64,000 bases of DNA from positions 1-64,000 of the forward strand of contig FOBR01000016.1 in assembly GCA_900109895.1 (NCBI GenBank), given 5' to 3'. The position numbers and the translations under genes are program-made. The DNA is from a bacterium A37T11 (lineage in GTDB: Bacteria; Bacteroidota; Bacteroidia; Sphingobacteriales; Sphingobacteriaceae). The notes under the pieces are model-generated. The model was not told where the DNA came from, ran no database searches, and saw nothing but the letters and a program-made list of their open reading frames with translations. Positions 33,061 through 40,958 of this stretch are shown piece by piece (within the stretch, counting starts at the first letter, position 1; every line of letters begins with the position of its first letter).

Positions 33061-35496
33061 TTAACCTGGTTTTTGATCTTTAGGGATGGCCGATATAGTT
33101 AACCCGTTGGCGGTCAGTGCCCTATAAGTTAGTACCAACGCATCACTGGCTGCTTCGTCGGCAACGCCCACATCTATACTCCAAAAGGTAATCTTGACAT
33201 CAAAACCGTGTTCATGAATGCCTATAAATAACACTTGGGGTTCTTTGGCTGCACTGATATAGTTAGATGCAACTATTGCGTTTTTAATAATGGTGGTGAC
33301 CGCATCCATGTCTGTGCTACCGCTAATGCGTTGTACAAGCTCCTTTTGGCGTTGGCTGTTGGTCAGTGTCCAGTTGACGATTTTCTGGGATAGGATATCA
33401 CCGTTTGGGATAATGACCTCTGCTCCTTCGCCGGTGAGCAGGGTGCTTGACCGCAAACCAATCTCACGCACTTTTCCAGTTTTTTCTCCAACTTCCACAA
33501 TATCTCCGATCTGCAGCGGGCGGTCAAAGATCAGCACGATACCCGATACAAAGTTATTGACGATGTTTTGCAAGCCCAGCCCAATACCTACGCCGAGTGC
33601 ACCGATGACAATTGTGATTTTATCAACCGGGATGCCGGATGCAGTTACGGCCAGCAGGTATCCCAAGCATAAAAGTACCAGCTTAATAATAAGCATCCGC
33701 GATCGTTGTTTTTTATCATGGACTTCTTCTTCGGTTTCAATGTCGCCAAAGAAATAGCCTACATACCGTTGTAACAGGTGTGCTACCCAAATAATCAAAA
33801 AGAAAAGCACAATGCCTCCAAAGGTAAAACTGGCATTTCCTATCTGACGTTCGGTATGGAGAAATCCGGTGATCATGTCTAACAGGGCGGTATATATGTT
33901 GAGGTTGTTGGTAAATATAATGGCCCAGATGAAGACGACTATAAAGAGGATCAGGCTGCGGAAACTATGTAGGATATGTGCGTAATCAAAATGACGCGTG
34001 ATGCCAAGCCTGATGCGGCTGGCAATGACCTGGAGCTGGATGGACTCCATAAAGATCTGGCTAAATACAGCCAGGGCAATGCTTTGCATTAATGAAAAAA
34101 TAGCTGCATTGCCTAATATTTGAGCAAGGGTAACCCGTCCCCATATATTGAATAAAATAGCCAGCACATTTAAGAAGTTATGCAGGACAACAACAAAAGT
34201 TAAAAATCCTTTGAAGGGCAGACTGCTGCTCATTTTTACCTTGTCCAATATGCGCAGCCCGAAGAAAACAGATCCCGTACTGAGCAATATAAGAATAAGT
34301 CGTTGCCCAATTCCGGGATCAGCCATGTGTTGAAAAAAGGAAAAGCAGCTATATAGGACAAACAAGGCTACCCAGTTCCAAAATAATTTTCGGGGCCACT
34401 TCTTCCAGCACATGCCTGTCAGGATAAGCAATAATAGAAATTCCATAAAGGAGATGTAGGTGGATGGGGCATGTATATCAAATAGTGGCACTACTGACAG
34501 GGTAACCACTAGTGAGGCTAGCCAAATGCCAGAGGTGAGGTAGGTAAATTTAAGTCCGCTTAGTAGTTCCCGATTTTGGGGGCGCTTCATTAATCGCAAA
34601 TTGCGCATGACCCACCAGAAAAACAGCGCCCCAATAAAGAGTAATATTATCCGGGTGAGGTCACTGTCTTTAAAATAGTATTGTAATGCTTTTTTCTCGC
34701 CTTGGTATACCCGGGCAAAGGTGATGGCACTGGGTCCGGCCTGGGTGAGGGTATCACGTTCCCAAAGATAGTTGTATTCTTTGCCAAATATACGGACTGC
34801 CGCGGTAGTGAGTAAATCGTTTGCCTTTTCCTGCAACCTGACGGCCTTAATCATATTGGCTGAAACCTGGGCTTGCAGCTGATTGATGGTAGCGGTACTA
34901 TTTCGGTATTTACGGGTGGTTTCTCTCCAGCTTTCTCCTAATTCTTTTAATTGGGATACAAATTGCATGCGTAGGGTGGTATCATGTACCAGCTTGTGCA
35001 TAACGGTATCGGCTTTGAGCGTTTTGAAATTTGTCCGCAAGCTGGTCAGTTTTTTATCTGCACTGTCTAGAAAGGAGCGCTGACCATTTAGCTCTACCTG
35101 TATATTTTGCAGCAGGGTTTTAAAGACTTGCAGGTTGCGGATGTCTAAAGCACGGCTGTTGTGCAGGATATTGTCGCCGAGTACAGATAAAATGGAGTCT
35201 TCATTGGCAAGTTCATCCCGGACGGCATTGACAACCAAACTCAGTTCGCTATTATTGCTTATATAGTTAAAAGTAAGGTAGGTGTTTTCTATATGTTGCT
35301 GAAAATCGCTTGGGGTTAGCTGCACGGAGTCGCTAAATAAGTCTTCCTGAATTGGGTGATGCTGGCTGGTATCGATGGCTGATGAACGGACCTGGCCATA
35401 AGCAATAGCTGATATAAACAGAAATAATCCTATCATCAGGGCTAATACCACATAGCAAGTCCGCATCCATCGATTTAGCACTGTCAATAAATTCAT
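33061..35496 (-). CDS. large MscS-type mechanosensitive ion channel
   Basis: An 811-aa protein starting at the ATG at 35496 (MNLLTVLNRWM). The N-terminal hydrophobic segment and a long helical periplasmic domain (to about residue 270) are followed by about ten TM helices. The conserved MscS core is near residue 610-720: VIGALGVGIGLGLQNIVNNFVSGIVLIFDRPLQIGDIVEVGEKTGKV in segments, then RSSTLLTGEGAEVIIPNGDILSQKIVNWT. It releases solutes on hypo-osmotic shock. Size and layout resemble the MscK/YbdG-like large subclass. Confidence 0.9.
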   Translation of the reverse strand: MNLLTVLNRWMRTCYVVLALMIGLFLFISAIAYGQVRSSAIDTSQHHPIQEDLFSDSVQLTPSDFQQHIENTYLTFNYISNNSELSLVVNAVRDELANEDSILSVLGDNILHNSRALDIRNLQVFKTLLQNIQVELNGQRSFLDSADKKLTSLRTNFKTLKADTVMHKLVHDTTLRMQFVSQLKELGESWRETTRKYRNSTATINQLQAQVSANMIKAVRLQEKANDLLTTAAVRIFGKEYNYLWERDTLTQAGPSAITFARVYQGEKKALQYYFKDSDLTRIILLFIGALFFWWVMRNLRLMKRPQNRELLSGLKFTYLTSGIWLASLVVTLSVVPLFDIHAPSTYISFMEFLLLLILTGMCWKKWPRKLFWNWVALFVLYSCFSFFQHMADPGIGQRLILILLSTGSVFFGLRILDKVKMSSSLPFKGFLTFVVVLHNFLNVLAILFNIWGRVTLAQILGNAAIFSLMQSIALAVFSQIFMESIQLQVIASRIRLGITRHFDYAHILHSFRSLILFIVVFIWAIIFTNNLNIYTALLDMITGFLHTERQIGNASFTFGGIVLFFLIIWVAHLLQRYVGYFFGDIETEEEVHDKKQRSRMLIIKLVLLCLGYLLAVTASGIPVDKITIVIGALGVGIGLGLQNIVNNFVSGIVLIFDRPLQIGDIVEVGEKTGKVREIGLRSSTLLTGEGAEVIIPNGDILSQKIVNWTLTNSQRQKELVQRISGSTDMDAVTTIIKNAIVASNYISAAKEPQVLFIGIHEHGFDVKITFWSIDVGVADEAASDALVLTYRALTANGLTISAIPKDQKPG

Positions 35497-35499
35497 ATA

Positions 35500-35507
35500 C
35501 AAAGGTA
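35500..35507 (-). promoter_or_regulatory. -7 box TACCTTTG, 3 bp before the MscS ATG
   Basis: An exact TAnnTTTG match on the minus strand, ending 3 bp before the ATG at 35496, again predicting a leaderless transcript and excluding the longer TTG-started frame. Confidence 0.5.
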
Positions 35508-35531
35508 ACTGGAATATCCTGATCGAAAAAA

Positions 35532-36404
35532 TTAATGATGCAGTCCTTTTTGTTTCAGGTATTCCAGCATGCGTTGTGGGCGGTCAGTCTGGAGGATGTC
35601 TGCACCATGTTTAATAAGCCAGTCCCAGCTGTCTTTTTTATTGTTTTCTTCAACAGCTTTGTCATCGTCATGACCTGCGTTGAGGGATGGCCAAAGTGAA
35701 TTGATCCATATTTTTGCGCCAGTTTTCTTTATCAGATCCATATGTGACCATATAAATGAGGTGTCCTGGGAAAAGACAAGTTCAAAGGCAAAGGGTTTCA
35801 TGTGGGTCAGGTAATCTTGTATATAAGTTTTTGCACCTGATTTATCCAGATCAACGACGGGCATATACGCGATGTGATCAAGAAGATCCGGGTAGGTTTG
35901 CGATAATTTTTGATAAGTTTCTCCTGATTTGAACAACGCCTGATTTAGCGTGCCTGTTTCCTTTAAGATAGCATATGCCTCCCGATAATACGGAAAGCTT
36001 TTATCTAAATTTATTTTAACAGGACGGCCTTTTAGTGCCATCATCACTTCACGAAAGGTGGGAATATGATTGTTGGTCAAGTAGGTCATACCGCTTCGGA
36101 GCCTGAACTTTCTTAGTTCTGCCAGCGTGTAATCTGCTGGTTGACCTTTGCCATCTGTCGTTCGGTCAATTGTACCATCATGCATAATGACCAGCTCACC
36201 ATCTTTGGTTTTAGCCAGATCAAGTTCTACAAAATCTACGCCCATATCTGCTGCATAGATAAAAGCTCGTAATGAATTTTCGGGAGCATTTCGCCAATCT
36301 CCGCGGTGTGCAGCAACCATAATTTTATTTTGTGCGTACAGGGAAATGACGGCTGATTGAACCAATACGGCTACTAGCGCGAGTTTAAAAAATGTGAAGT
36401 TCAT
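35532..36404 (-). CDS. glycerophosphodiester phosphodiesterase family protein
   Basis: A 290-aa protein with a signal peptide (LALVAVLVQSAVISLYAQN) and a GDPD TIM barrel: MVAAHRGDWRNAPENSLRAF (catalytic HRG and metal-binding EN), DFVELDLAKTKDGELVIMHDGTIDRTTDGKG with the second His and the ExD metal ligands, and near the end WDWLIKHGADILQTDRPQ. It hydrolyses glycerophosphodiesters to glycerol-3-phosphate and an alcohol in the periplasm. It follows the phospholipase C locus and fits a phospholipid-degradation theme, although it is on its own transcript. Confidence 0.92.
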   Translation of the reverse strand: MNFTFFKLALVAVLVQSAVISLYAQNKIMVAAHRGDWRNAPENSLRAFIYAADMGVDFVELDLAKTKDGELVIMHDGTIDRTTDGKGQPADYTLAELRKFRLRSGMTYLTNNHIPTFREVMMALKGRPVKINLDKSFPYYREAYAILKETGTLNQALFKSGETYQKLSQTYPDLLDHIAYMPVVDLDKSGAKTYIQDYLTHMKPFAFELVFSQDTSFIWSHMDLIKKTGAKIWINSLWPSLNAGHDDDKAVEENNKKDSWDWLIKHGADILQTDRPQRMLEYLKQKGLHH

Positions 36405-36466
36405 ATATAAGGCCGAATATACGCTTTATTGTGTAAATGACCAAATATTTACCTTAATTCACACCA

Positions 36467-36760
36467 TTACATTGACATGCGGGGCTTCTTAATTCGAAAT
36501 CGCCATACCAGCTTCATATACTCCACTAATTCGCGGGTGAGGCTCTCGCGCAGGTGTTGATCCCAGTCGGCTATAGCCATCTCAGTGGTCTCACCTGATC
36601 CGGTTACGATTTCTTCATCATCCACATCCGAAAGGCACCGAAAGGCCTTGCCTTCCTGAAATACTACGGGCTTAAACTCTTTAACCGATTCTGGCAGAAG
36701 GTGATCTTCGTAATTAACCTGTACCCTGATGGGTTCATTTGTACTAAAATGTTCATTCAT
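36467..36760 (-). CDS. hypothetical protein, 97 aa
   Basis: A small acidic protein (LPESVKEFKPVVFQEG, DVDDEEIVTGSGETTEMAIADWDQHLRESL), mixed alpha/beta, no signal or TM segment. I do not recognise a family. It stands alone between GDPD and the CDF gene. Confidence 0.6.
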   Translation of the reverse strand: MNEHFSTNEPIRVQVNYEDHLLPESVKEFKPVVFQEGKAFRCLSDVDDEEIVTGSGETTEMAIADWDQHLRESLTRELVEYMKLVWRFRIKKPRMSM

Positions 36761-36823
36761 GGCGCTACCATTTTTTATCCATGGTTACTTAACTAACAAA
36801 CGCCAATGGAAATGGTTTTGCTA

Positions 36824-36857
36824 CAGGAGGCTATTTTTTTTAAAAAATAACCTCCTG
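36824..36857. terminator. hairpin downstream of the CDF gene
   Basis: CAGGAGG / CCTCCTG with an inner TATTTTTT / AAAAAATA stem, between the CDF stop and the 97-aa gene start. It is a strong intergenic hairpin and could terminate the minus-strand CDF transcript, although no T-run follows on that strand. Confidence 0.55.
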
Positions 36858-36919
36858 ATATTTATGCTACCATGTGGTTATTTATCCACTTAATATAAGT
36901 TTTAATTGGTTTTAATGCG

Positions 36920-37837
36920 CTATTTTCTTCCCTCACCTATATTTTTTGCTTCAATAAAAATTCGGGTAACTTCCGGATAGGCTGTGCGGATTGATTTTTC
37001 TATACGGTTGATGGCATCGGCCAGTTGCTGCAAATCAATTGAGGGAATGAATTGCACGTCAAGATTCAGTAAAATTTCATGCGGGCTTAGCTGCATGGTG
37101 AGCGGCCAGTTCACTTTTTGCACCTCTGCATCTTGGCTGGCCAAGTTACGAATACCTAACACAATGGATTTGTTGGCGCTTTCGCCAACTAGTAAATTCT
37201 TGGATTCTTTAACAAGTATTACGGCTACCAATGCCAGCAAGATGCCGATAAGGACGGAAGCTATGCCATCAAATATGGAATTATTTAATACATGACCTAA
37301 AAATACACCTAAAAATGCCAACACAATACCTGCTACGGCTGCCGAGTCTTCATAAATCACCACAAATAGGGATGGGTCTTTACTGAGGTGGATCTCTTTC
37401 CAAAATCCGAGCTTTCCTTTTTGTGCATTAAATTCTTTGACAGCTACATATAAAGATGAACTTTCAATGATGCCCGAAGCGAGCAACACGATGTAATTCC
37501 AAATAGGATTTTCGACGGGACTTGGATGCCTGATATGAGATATACCTTCATAAATTGACATGCCTCCCCCCAGACCAAAAATAAGTACGGCAACCATGAG
37601 CGACCAAAAATAGAGTTCCTTGCCATGACCAAAAGGGTGATCTTCATCAGGTGGTAGCTTACTTCGTTTAATACCTAATAGCAAGAGGAGTTGGTTGCTG
37701 GTGTCTACAGTACTGTGAATTCCTTCGGAAAGCATAGCAGAACTTCCGGTGAAAGCTGCGGCAATAAACTTAATGACTGCGATGAGCAGATTGGCTGCCA
37801 ATGCTCCATAAATTGCAATGTTTGATTGTCCGGCCAT
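36920..37837 (-). CDS. cation diffusion facilitator (CDF) family transporter
   Basis: A 305-aa inner-membrane antiporter for Zn2+ or a related divalent metal. The start is at the ATG at 37837 (MAGQSNIAIYGALAANLLIAVIKF) because the longer frame overlaps a -7 promoter box. TM2 carries SAMLSEGIHSTVDTSNQ with the metal-site Ser/His/Asp; the DEDHPFGHGKELYFWSL loop is the CDF signature; the second TM metal site is in LFVVIYEDSAAVAG. A short cytosolic C-terminal domain follows (VQFIPSIDLQQLADAINRIE). The SLC30A9/ZnT9-like branch is my best guess. Confidence 0.9.
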   Translation of the reverse strand: MAGQSNIAIYGALAANLLIAVIKFIAAAFTGSSAMLSEGIHSTVDTSNQLLLLLGIKRSKLPPDEDHPFGHGKELYFWSLMVAVLIFGLGGGMSIYEGISHIRHPSPVENPIWNYIVLLASGIIESSSLYVAVKEFNAQKGKLGFWKEIHLSKDPSLFVVIYEDSAAVAGIVLAFLGVFLGHVLNNSIFDGIASVLIGILLALVAVILVKESKNLLVGESANKSIVLGIRNLASQDAEVQKVNWPLTMQLSPHEILLNLDVQFIPSIDLQQLADAINRIEKSIRTAYPEVTRIFIEAKNIGEGRK

Positions 37838-37847
37838 GTGTTCAGAA

Positions 37848-37878
37848 TTTGGACAAAAATACATTTTTAGTAACTTTG
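37848..37878 (+). promoter_or_regulatory. consensus promoter of the VWA-PurA-like-Nudix operon
   Basis: TTTG (37848-37851), exactly 19 bp, then TAACTTTG (37871-37878): a perfect Bacteroidota promoter, 20 bp before the first ATG at 37899. On the opposite strand TATTTTTG (37854-37861) fits the CDF gene, so two divergent promoters overlap in 31 bp. Confidence 0.75.
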
Positions 37879-37898
37879 TTTATTTAAAAGAATAAAAT

Positions 37899-38249
37899 AT
37901 GGACGAAAATAACGCTGGCGGAGCTTTTTTGGATTCGCTGAAACGTAACAATGCGAGAATTAGGGATGATAGGGCCAACGCGATTTTTGAAGATGCCCAA
38001 TTGATTTATAAACGGGAAGCGGAAGACTTAGCGCTCACACTTAAAAAATTGAGGCGTGAACAGGAAAATATGCTTGACATGAGCCCAGCGGATGCAAACA
38101 GTTTGGTGCTGGCCTCTGATTTTGATGCCAAAGATTATGTAACCAAAGACCTGGAGCTGGCTGTGAAAATACGTAACTTGGAGATTAAACTGGAGCTTGC
38201 AGGAAAAAGGTATGCGTATTTGTTTGGTGATCATTTAAATTTGAAATAA
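37899..38249 (+). CDS. small coiled-coil protein, 116 aa
   Basis: The sequence is almost wholly helical and charged (AEDLALTLKKLRREQENMLDM, KDLELAVKIRNLEIKLELAGKR), which predicts a coiled coil. No signal peptide or TM segment. The family is not recognised. It is the first gene of a tight operon, separated by 1 bp from the VWA gene, and may be a partner of the VWA protein. Confidence 0.7.
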   Translation: MDENNAGGAFLDSLKRNNARIRDDRANAIFEDAQLIYKREAEDLALTLKKLRREQENMLDMSPADANSLVLASDFDAKDYVTKDLELAVKIRNLEIKLELAGKRYAYLFGDHLNLK

Positions 38250-38250
38250 G

Positions 38251-39108
38251 ATGGGTGGTGGAAGATATAGTTATGAGGCTTTCTCACGATTAAAGATTAG
38301 TAAATCGTACGACAGTAAATCAAGGGATGAAATATTTACTGCTAATAATATAGATCCTGAAATGGATCCGAAGTTTATAAAAATCCGGGAATCCAGGGAT
38401 TCTGAAGAACATCCGGAGTCGCTTTCTATTATCGTAGCGCTGGATGTGACTGGCAGCATGGGTTTCGTCCCGGAGGATATCGTAAAGAATACGTTGCCTG
38501 ACCTGATGGGGTCATTGATGGAGGCGGGTATCCAGCATCCGCAAGTGTTATTTCTCGGGATTGGCGATTTTGTCTATGACAGTGCACCTTTGCAGGTCGG
38601 TCAATTTGAGTCTTCGGCAGAGCTGTTGGACCGGTGGCTGACCAAAGTTTATTTGGAAGGTGGCGGCGGTGGAAATAATCAGGAGGGATATAACTTAGCT
38701 CATTTGTTTGCTGCCCGCCATACGGCCATTGATTGTTGGGAAAAACGCAAACAAAAAGGCTTTTTGTTTACAATTGGTGATGAGCCGGTCTTTAACGACA
38801 TTCCGGCTGATGTCATTAAACGGTTTACTTCTGAAGAAAAGGCATCTACCATTTCCACGAAAAACATCATCAGGGAAGCGGAAGAACGGTATCATGTTTT
38901 TCACTTGCACTTGGAGCATGATAACTATTCAAGCACAGATATCCGCAAAGGAAATTGGAAAGAGTTGCTTGGCGAACGCTTCATTACGGTGCCCGATTAT
39001 AAGAAAGTGGCTAAACGAATTGCTGAACTCGTGATCCAGCATCACCAGGTGGCTAGCACTGGTTCCAGGCAGGTTAAGCCAAATACGGATGTGGAAGACA
39101 TGCTGTAA
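38251..39108 (+). CDS. von Willebrand factor A-like protein with intact MIDAS
   Basis: A 285-aa cytoplasmic protein. After about 55 residues comes a VWA fold: SLSIIVALDVTGSMGF with the DxTGS MIDAS motif (Asp65, Thr67, Ser69), VLFLGIGDF in strand 2, GGGGGNNQEGYNLAHLF around the second metal-ligand loop, and GFLFTIGDEP. The Gly-rich loop is unusual. There is no export signal, so it probably acts as an intracellular metal-dependent protein-interaction module. It ends 3 bp before the PurA-like gene. Confidence 0.8.
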   Translation: MGGGRYSYEAFSRLKISKSYDSKSRDEIFTANNIDPEMDPKFIKIRESRDSEEHPESLSIIVALDVTGSMGFVPEDIVKNTLPDLMGSLMEAGIQHPQVLFLGIGDFVYDSAPLQVGQFESSAELLDRWLTKVYLEGGGGGNNQEGYNLAHLFAARHTAIDCWEKRKQKGFLFTIGDEPVFNDIPADVIKRFTSEEKASTISTKNIIREAEERYHVFHLHLEHDNYSSTDIRKGNWKELLGERFITVPDYKKVAKRIAELVIQHHQVASTGSRQVKPNTDVEDML

Positions 39109-39111
39109 TTA

Positions 39112-40251
39112 ATGGCCCGCTGCGCTATAGTAGTGGACCTGGGTTTTGGGGATGCCGGGAAAGGCTTGACGACCGATTACCTGGCATCCTTGCATCCTGA
39201 TGAGAGCGTAGTGATTCGTTTCTCTGGTGGTCACCAAGTGGGTCATACGGTATGTACGGATACGTTTCAACATACGTTTAGTAATTTTGGCTCGGGTACT
39301 TTGCGTGGCGTGCCTACGTATTACAGCGAATATACCAGCATCTTCCCTCCTGCTATAGCGCTGGAGGCTGAAGATTTAACTGCGTTTGATCCGCGGCTGA
39401 TCTTCCACCCGCTGGCGATGCTGACCACTGCTTATGATGTGGCTTATAACAGAGCCACGGAAAAATTGAATAAGCATGGTTCTTGTGGATTGGGTTTTGG
39501 AGCCACCATTGAACGGAATAAGGACGATGTTTTTTTCTTTGCCAATGACCTGGATTGGGATTGGATGGTGACGCAACGACTCAACAGCATTGCGCTTTAT
39601 TATGAGCAAAAAATTCAAAAACTGGGTAGCCCTGATTTACTTGCTTATTATATGGAGGAATTGATGGGGTATGATGACGCAGATTATAAAAGGCACTGCC
39701 AGAAAATCCGTTCTTTATATGTGATCAAAAAATTGGAACAATTGGTTCCGGAATTTCAGCATTTCATTTTTGAAGGGAGCCAGGGTATTCTCTTGGATAC
39801 CCGTCATGGTATTTACCCACATACGACCTGGAGTGCTACGACTTCTGAGCATGCCTTAACCATCATCCGTTCGTGTTGGAAAGTAGATCTTCCGGAAGTA
39901 ACCCTCTATTATGTGACCCGTTGTTACCAGACCAGGCATGGAAATGGACCTATGAGTAGTGTGCATCCAGTTTCTTTGATAGGTGCTGCTGCTGAAACGA
40001 ATGTGGAAAATGAATTTCAGGGGGTATTCCGCACGGCTGCCTTAGATCCCCAATTGCTCGCTTATGCTTTGAAGTCGGATGATATCTATCACGATAATTT
40101 TGCTATTTCAAAAAATCTGGTGATTACCTGCCTGGACCAACTGCCCAATTTCTATGCGGAGGACTTATTGACTCGCCTGCCTGTTAGTTTTAAAACGGTA
40201 TATGGTAGTTATGGGCCTCGTGCTACTGATATTCGCCAAATTTATCCATAA
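39112..40251 (+). CDS. divergent adenylosuccinate-synthetase-like enzyme
   Basis: A 379-aa protein, clearly shorter than PurA (about 430). PurA elements: GFGDAGKGL phosphate loop with the catalytic Asp14 and Lys17, SGGHQVGHT with the catalytic His45, and FEGSQGILLDTRHGIYPHTT (210-229). Two substrate regions differ. The Arg-rich TTGRxRRTGWLD loop that holds aspartate in PurA is reduced to FRTAALD (296-302). The guanine-reading TKLDVLD becomes ITCLDQL (328-334), losing the Lys. The enzyme probably couples nucleotide hydrolysis to ligating an amine to a purine-like substrate of different specificity. A main purA must lie elsewhere. Confidence 0.8.
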   Translation: MARCAIVVDLGFGDAGKGLTTDYLASLHPDESVVIRFSGGHQVGHTVCTDTFQHTFSNFGSGTLRGVPTYYSEYTSIFPPAIALEAEDLTAFDPRLIFHPLAMLTTAYDVAYNRATEKLNKHGSCGLGFGATIERNKDDVFFFANDLDWDWMVTQRLNSIALYYEQKIQKLGSPDLLAYYMEELMGYDDADYKRHCQKIRSLYVIKKLEQLVPEFQHFIFEGSQGILLDTRHGIYPHTTWSATTSEHALTIIRSCWKVDLPEVTLYYVTRCYQTRHGNGPMSSVHPVSLIGAAAETNVENEFQGVFRTAALDPQLLAYALKSDDIYHDNFAISKNLVITCLDQLPNFYAEDLLTRLPVSFKTVYGSYGPRATDIRQIYP

Positions 40252-40269
40252 AATAGCTATTTTATAATT

Positions 40270-40707
40270 ATGTCTTATTCGTATAAATATCCGCATTTTG
40301 CATTGACGGTTGATGCCGTTATATTTTCTAAAAATGGGTCTGGCTTTTGGGATGTGTTGCTCATACAACGAAAGCATGCGCCATTTGAGGGTCAGTGGGC
40401 TTTCCCTGGTGGCTTTGTTGAGCCTGATGAGCTGCTGGATGATGCGGTTTTAAGAGAATTGAAAGAGGAAACGGGTGTAACGGGTGTTTCTTTTAAACGA
40501 TTGGGAGTATACGATGCCTTGGATCGGGATCCGAGGGAGCGTACCATCTCGATGGCTTATGTGGGCCTTGCTGATCGGGATCTGATGTTGGTGCAGGCTG
40601 CTGATGATGCGGCGGATGCCCGCTGGTTTTCTGTGGATGCATTGCCTCTTTTGGCTTTTGACCATGCCCGTGTATTAAATGATGCATTGGGATTGGTAGG
40701 TGCATAG
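40270..40707 (+). CDS. Nudix hydrolase (ADP-ribose/NADH pyrophosphatase-like)
   Basis: A 145-aa protein with an exact Nudix box, GGFVEPDELLDDAVLRELKEETGV (GX5EX7REUXEEXGU) beginning near residue 48, and the upstream VLLIQRKHAPFEGQWAFPGG strand typical of ADP-ribose pyrophosphatase and NrtR-type Nudix domains. No HTH domain is attached, so it is the enzyme form. Last gene of the VWA/PurA-like operon; the nicotinate phosphoribosyltransferase gene converges from the right, which suggests a link to NAD or nucleotide turnover. Confidence 0.88.
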   Translation: MSYSYKYPHFALTVDAVIFSKNGSGFWDVLLIQRKHAPFEGQWAFPGGFVEPDELLDDAVLRELKEETGVTGVSFKRLGVYDALDRDPRERTISMAYVGLADRDLMLVQAADDAADARWFSVDALPLLAFDHARVLNDALGLVGA

Positions 40708-40712
40708 GTATG

Positions 40713-40950
40713 TAGAGCTTCATTCAAATGGGTGGACTATTCCTGAATTTAAATACTTGAAACGAAAATTAACCCGGGCCGGGCAAGCGAACGGCATAGG
40801 GATAATAACGAAAGGAGACCCCGGTGAGCCAAAGGCTAAACGAGGCTCCTGAAGTGGTTATCCCAGACGTGAGATGCCTGGGTCGGGTTAATGGTTCGTT
40901 AGTTTATTCGTTCATTGGTAGATTATAGAGCGCTATTCAAATGTGGTTGG
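40713..40950. repeat. imperfect direct repeats flanking a structured element
   Basis: TAGAGC-TTC-ATTCAAATG-GGTGG at 40713-40735 and TAGAGC-GCT-ATTCAAATG-TGGTTGG at 40926-40950 bracket the structured RNA candidate. Core words TAGAGC and ATTCAAATG are identical in the same order and spacing. Confidence 0.65.
40771..40889. ncRNA. candidate compact structured RNA, about 119 nt
   Basis: AACCCGGGCCGGGC (40771-40784) pairs with GCCTGGGTCGGGTT (40876-40889) over 14 positions with one mismatch and two G-U pairs. Inside, GGGATAA (40799-40805) pairs perfectly with TTATCCC (40858-40864), and inside that AGGAG (40813-40817) with CTCCT (40846-40850). It is GC-rich against A/T-rich flanks and has no ORF. 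It lies between convergent genes, so it is not a leader of either. I cannot match it to tmRNA, RNase P, SRP, 6S or a riboswitch. Strand is undetermined. Confidence 0.6.
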
Positions 40951-40958
40951 CCGGAAAA

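Noticed and set aside
39112..40251. Phage-type PurZ (2-aminoadenylosuccinate synthetase)
   Set aside because: From memory, PurZ replaces the PurA catalytic Asp in the phosphate loop; here GFGDAGKG keeps Asp14, and no phage DpoZ/DatZ-like genes are nearby. A distinct PurA-like branch fits better.
40771..40889. tmRNA, RNase P RNA, SRP RNA or 6S RNA
   Set aside because: None of the universal sequence cores of these RNAs is present and the length does not fit tmRNA or RNase P; it also precedes no gene, so a riboswitch is unlikely.
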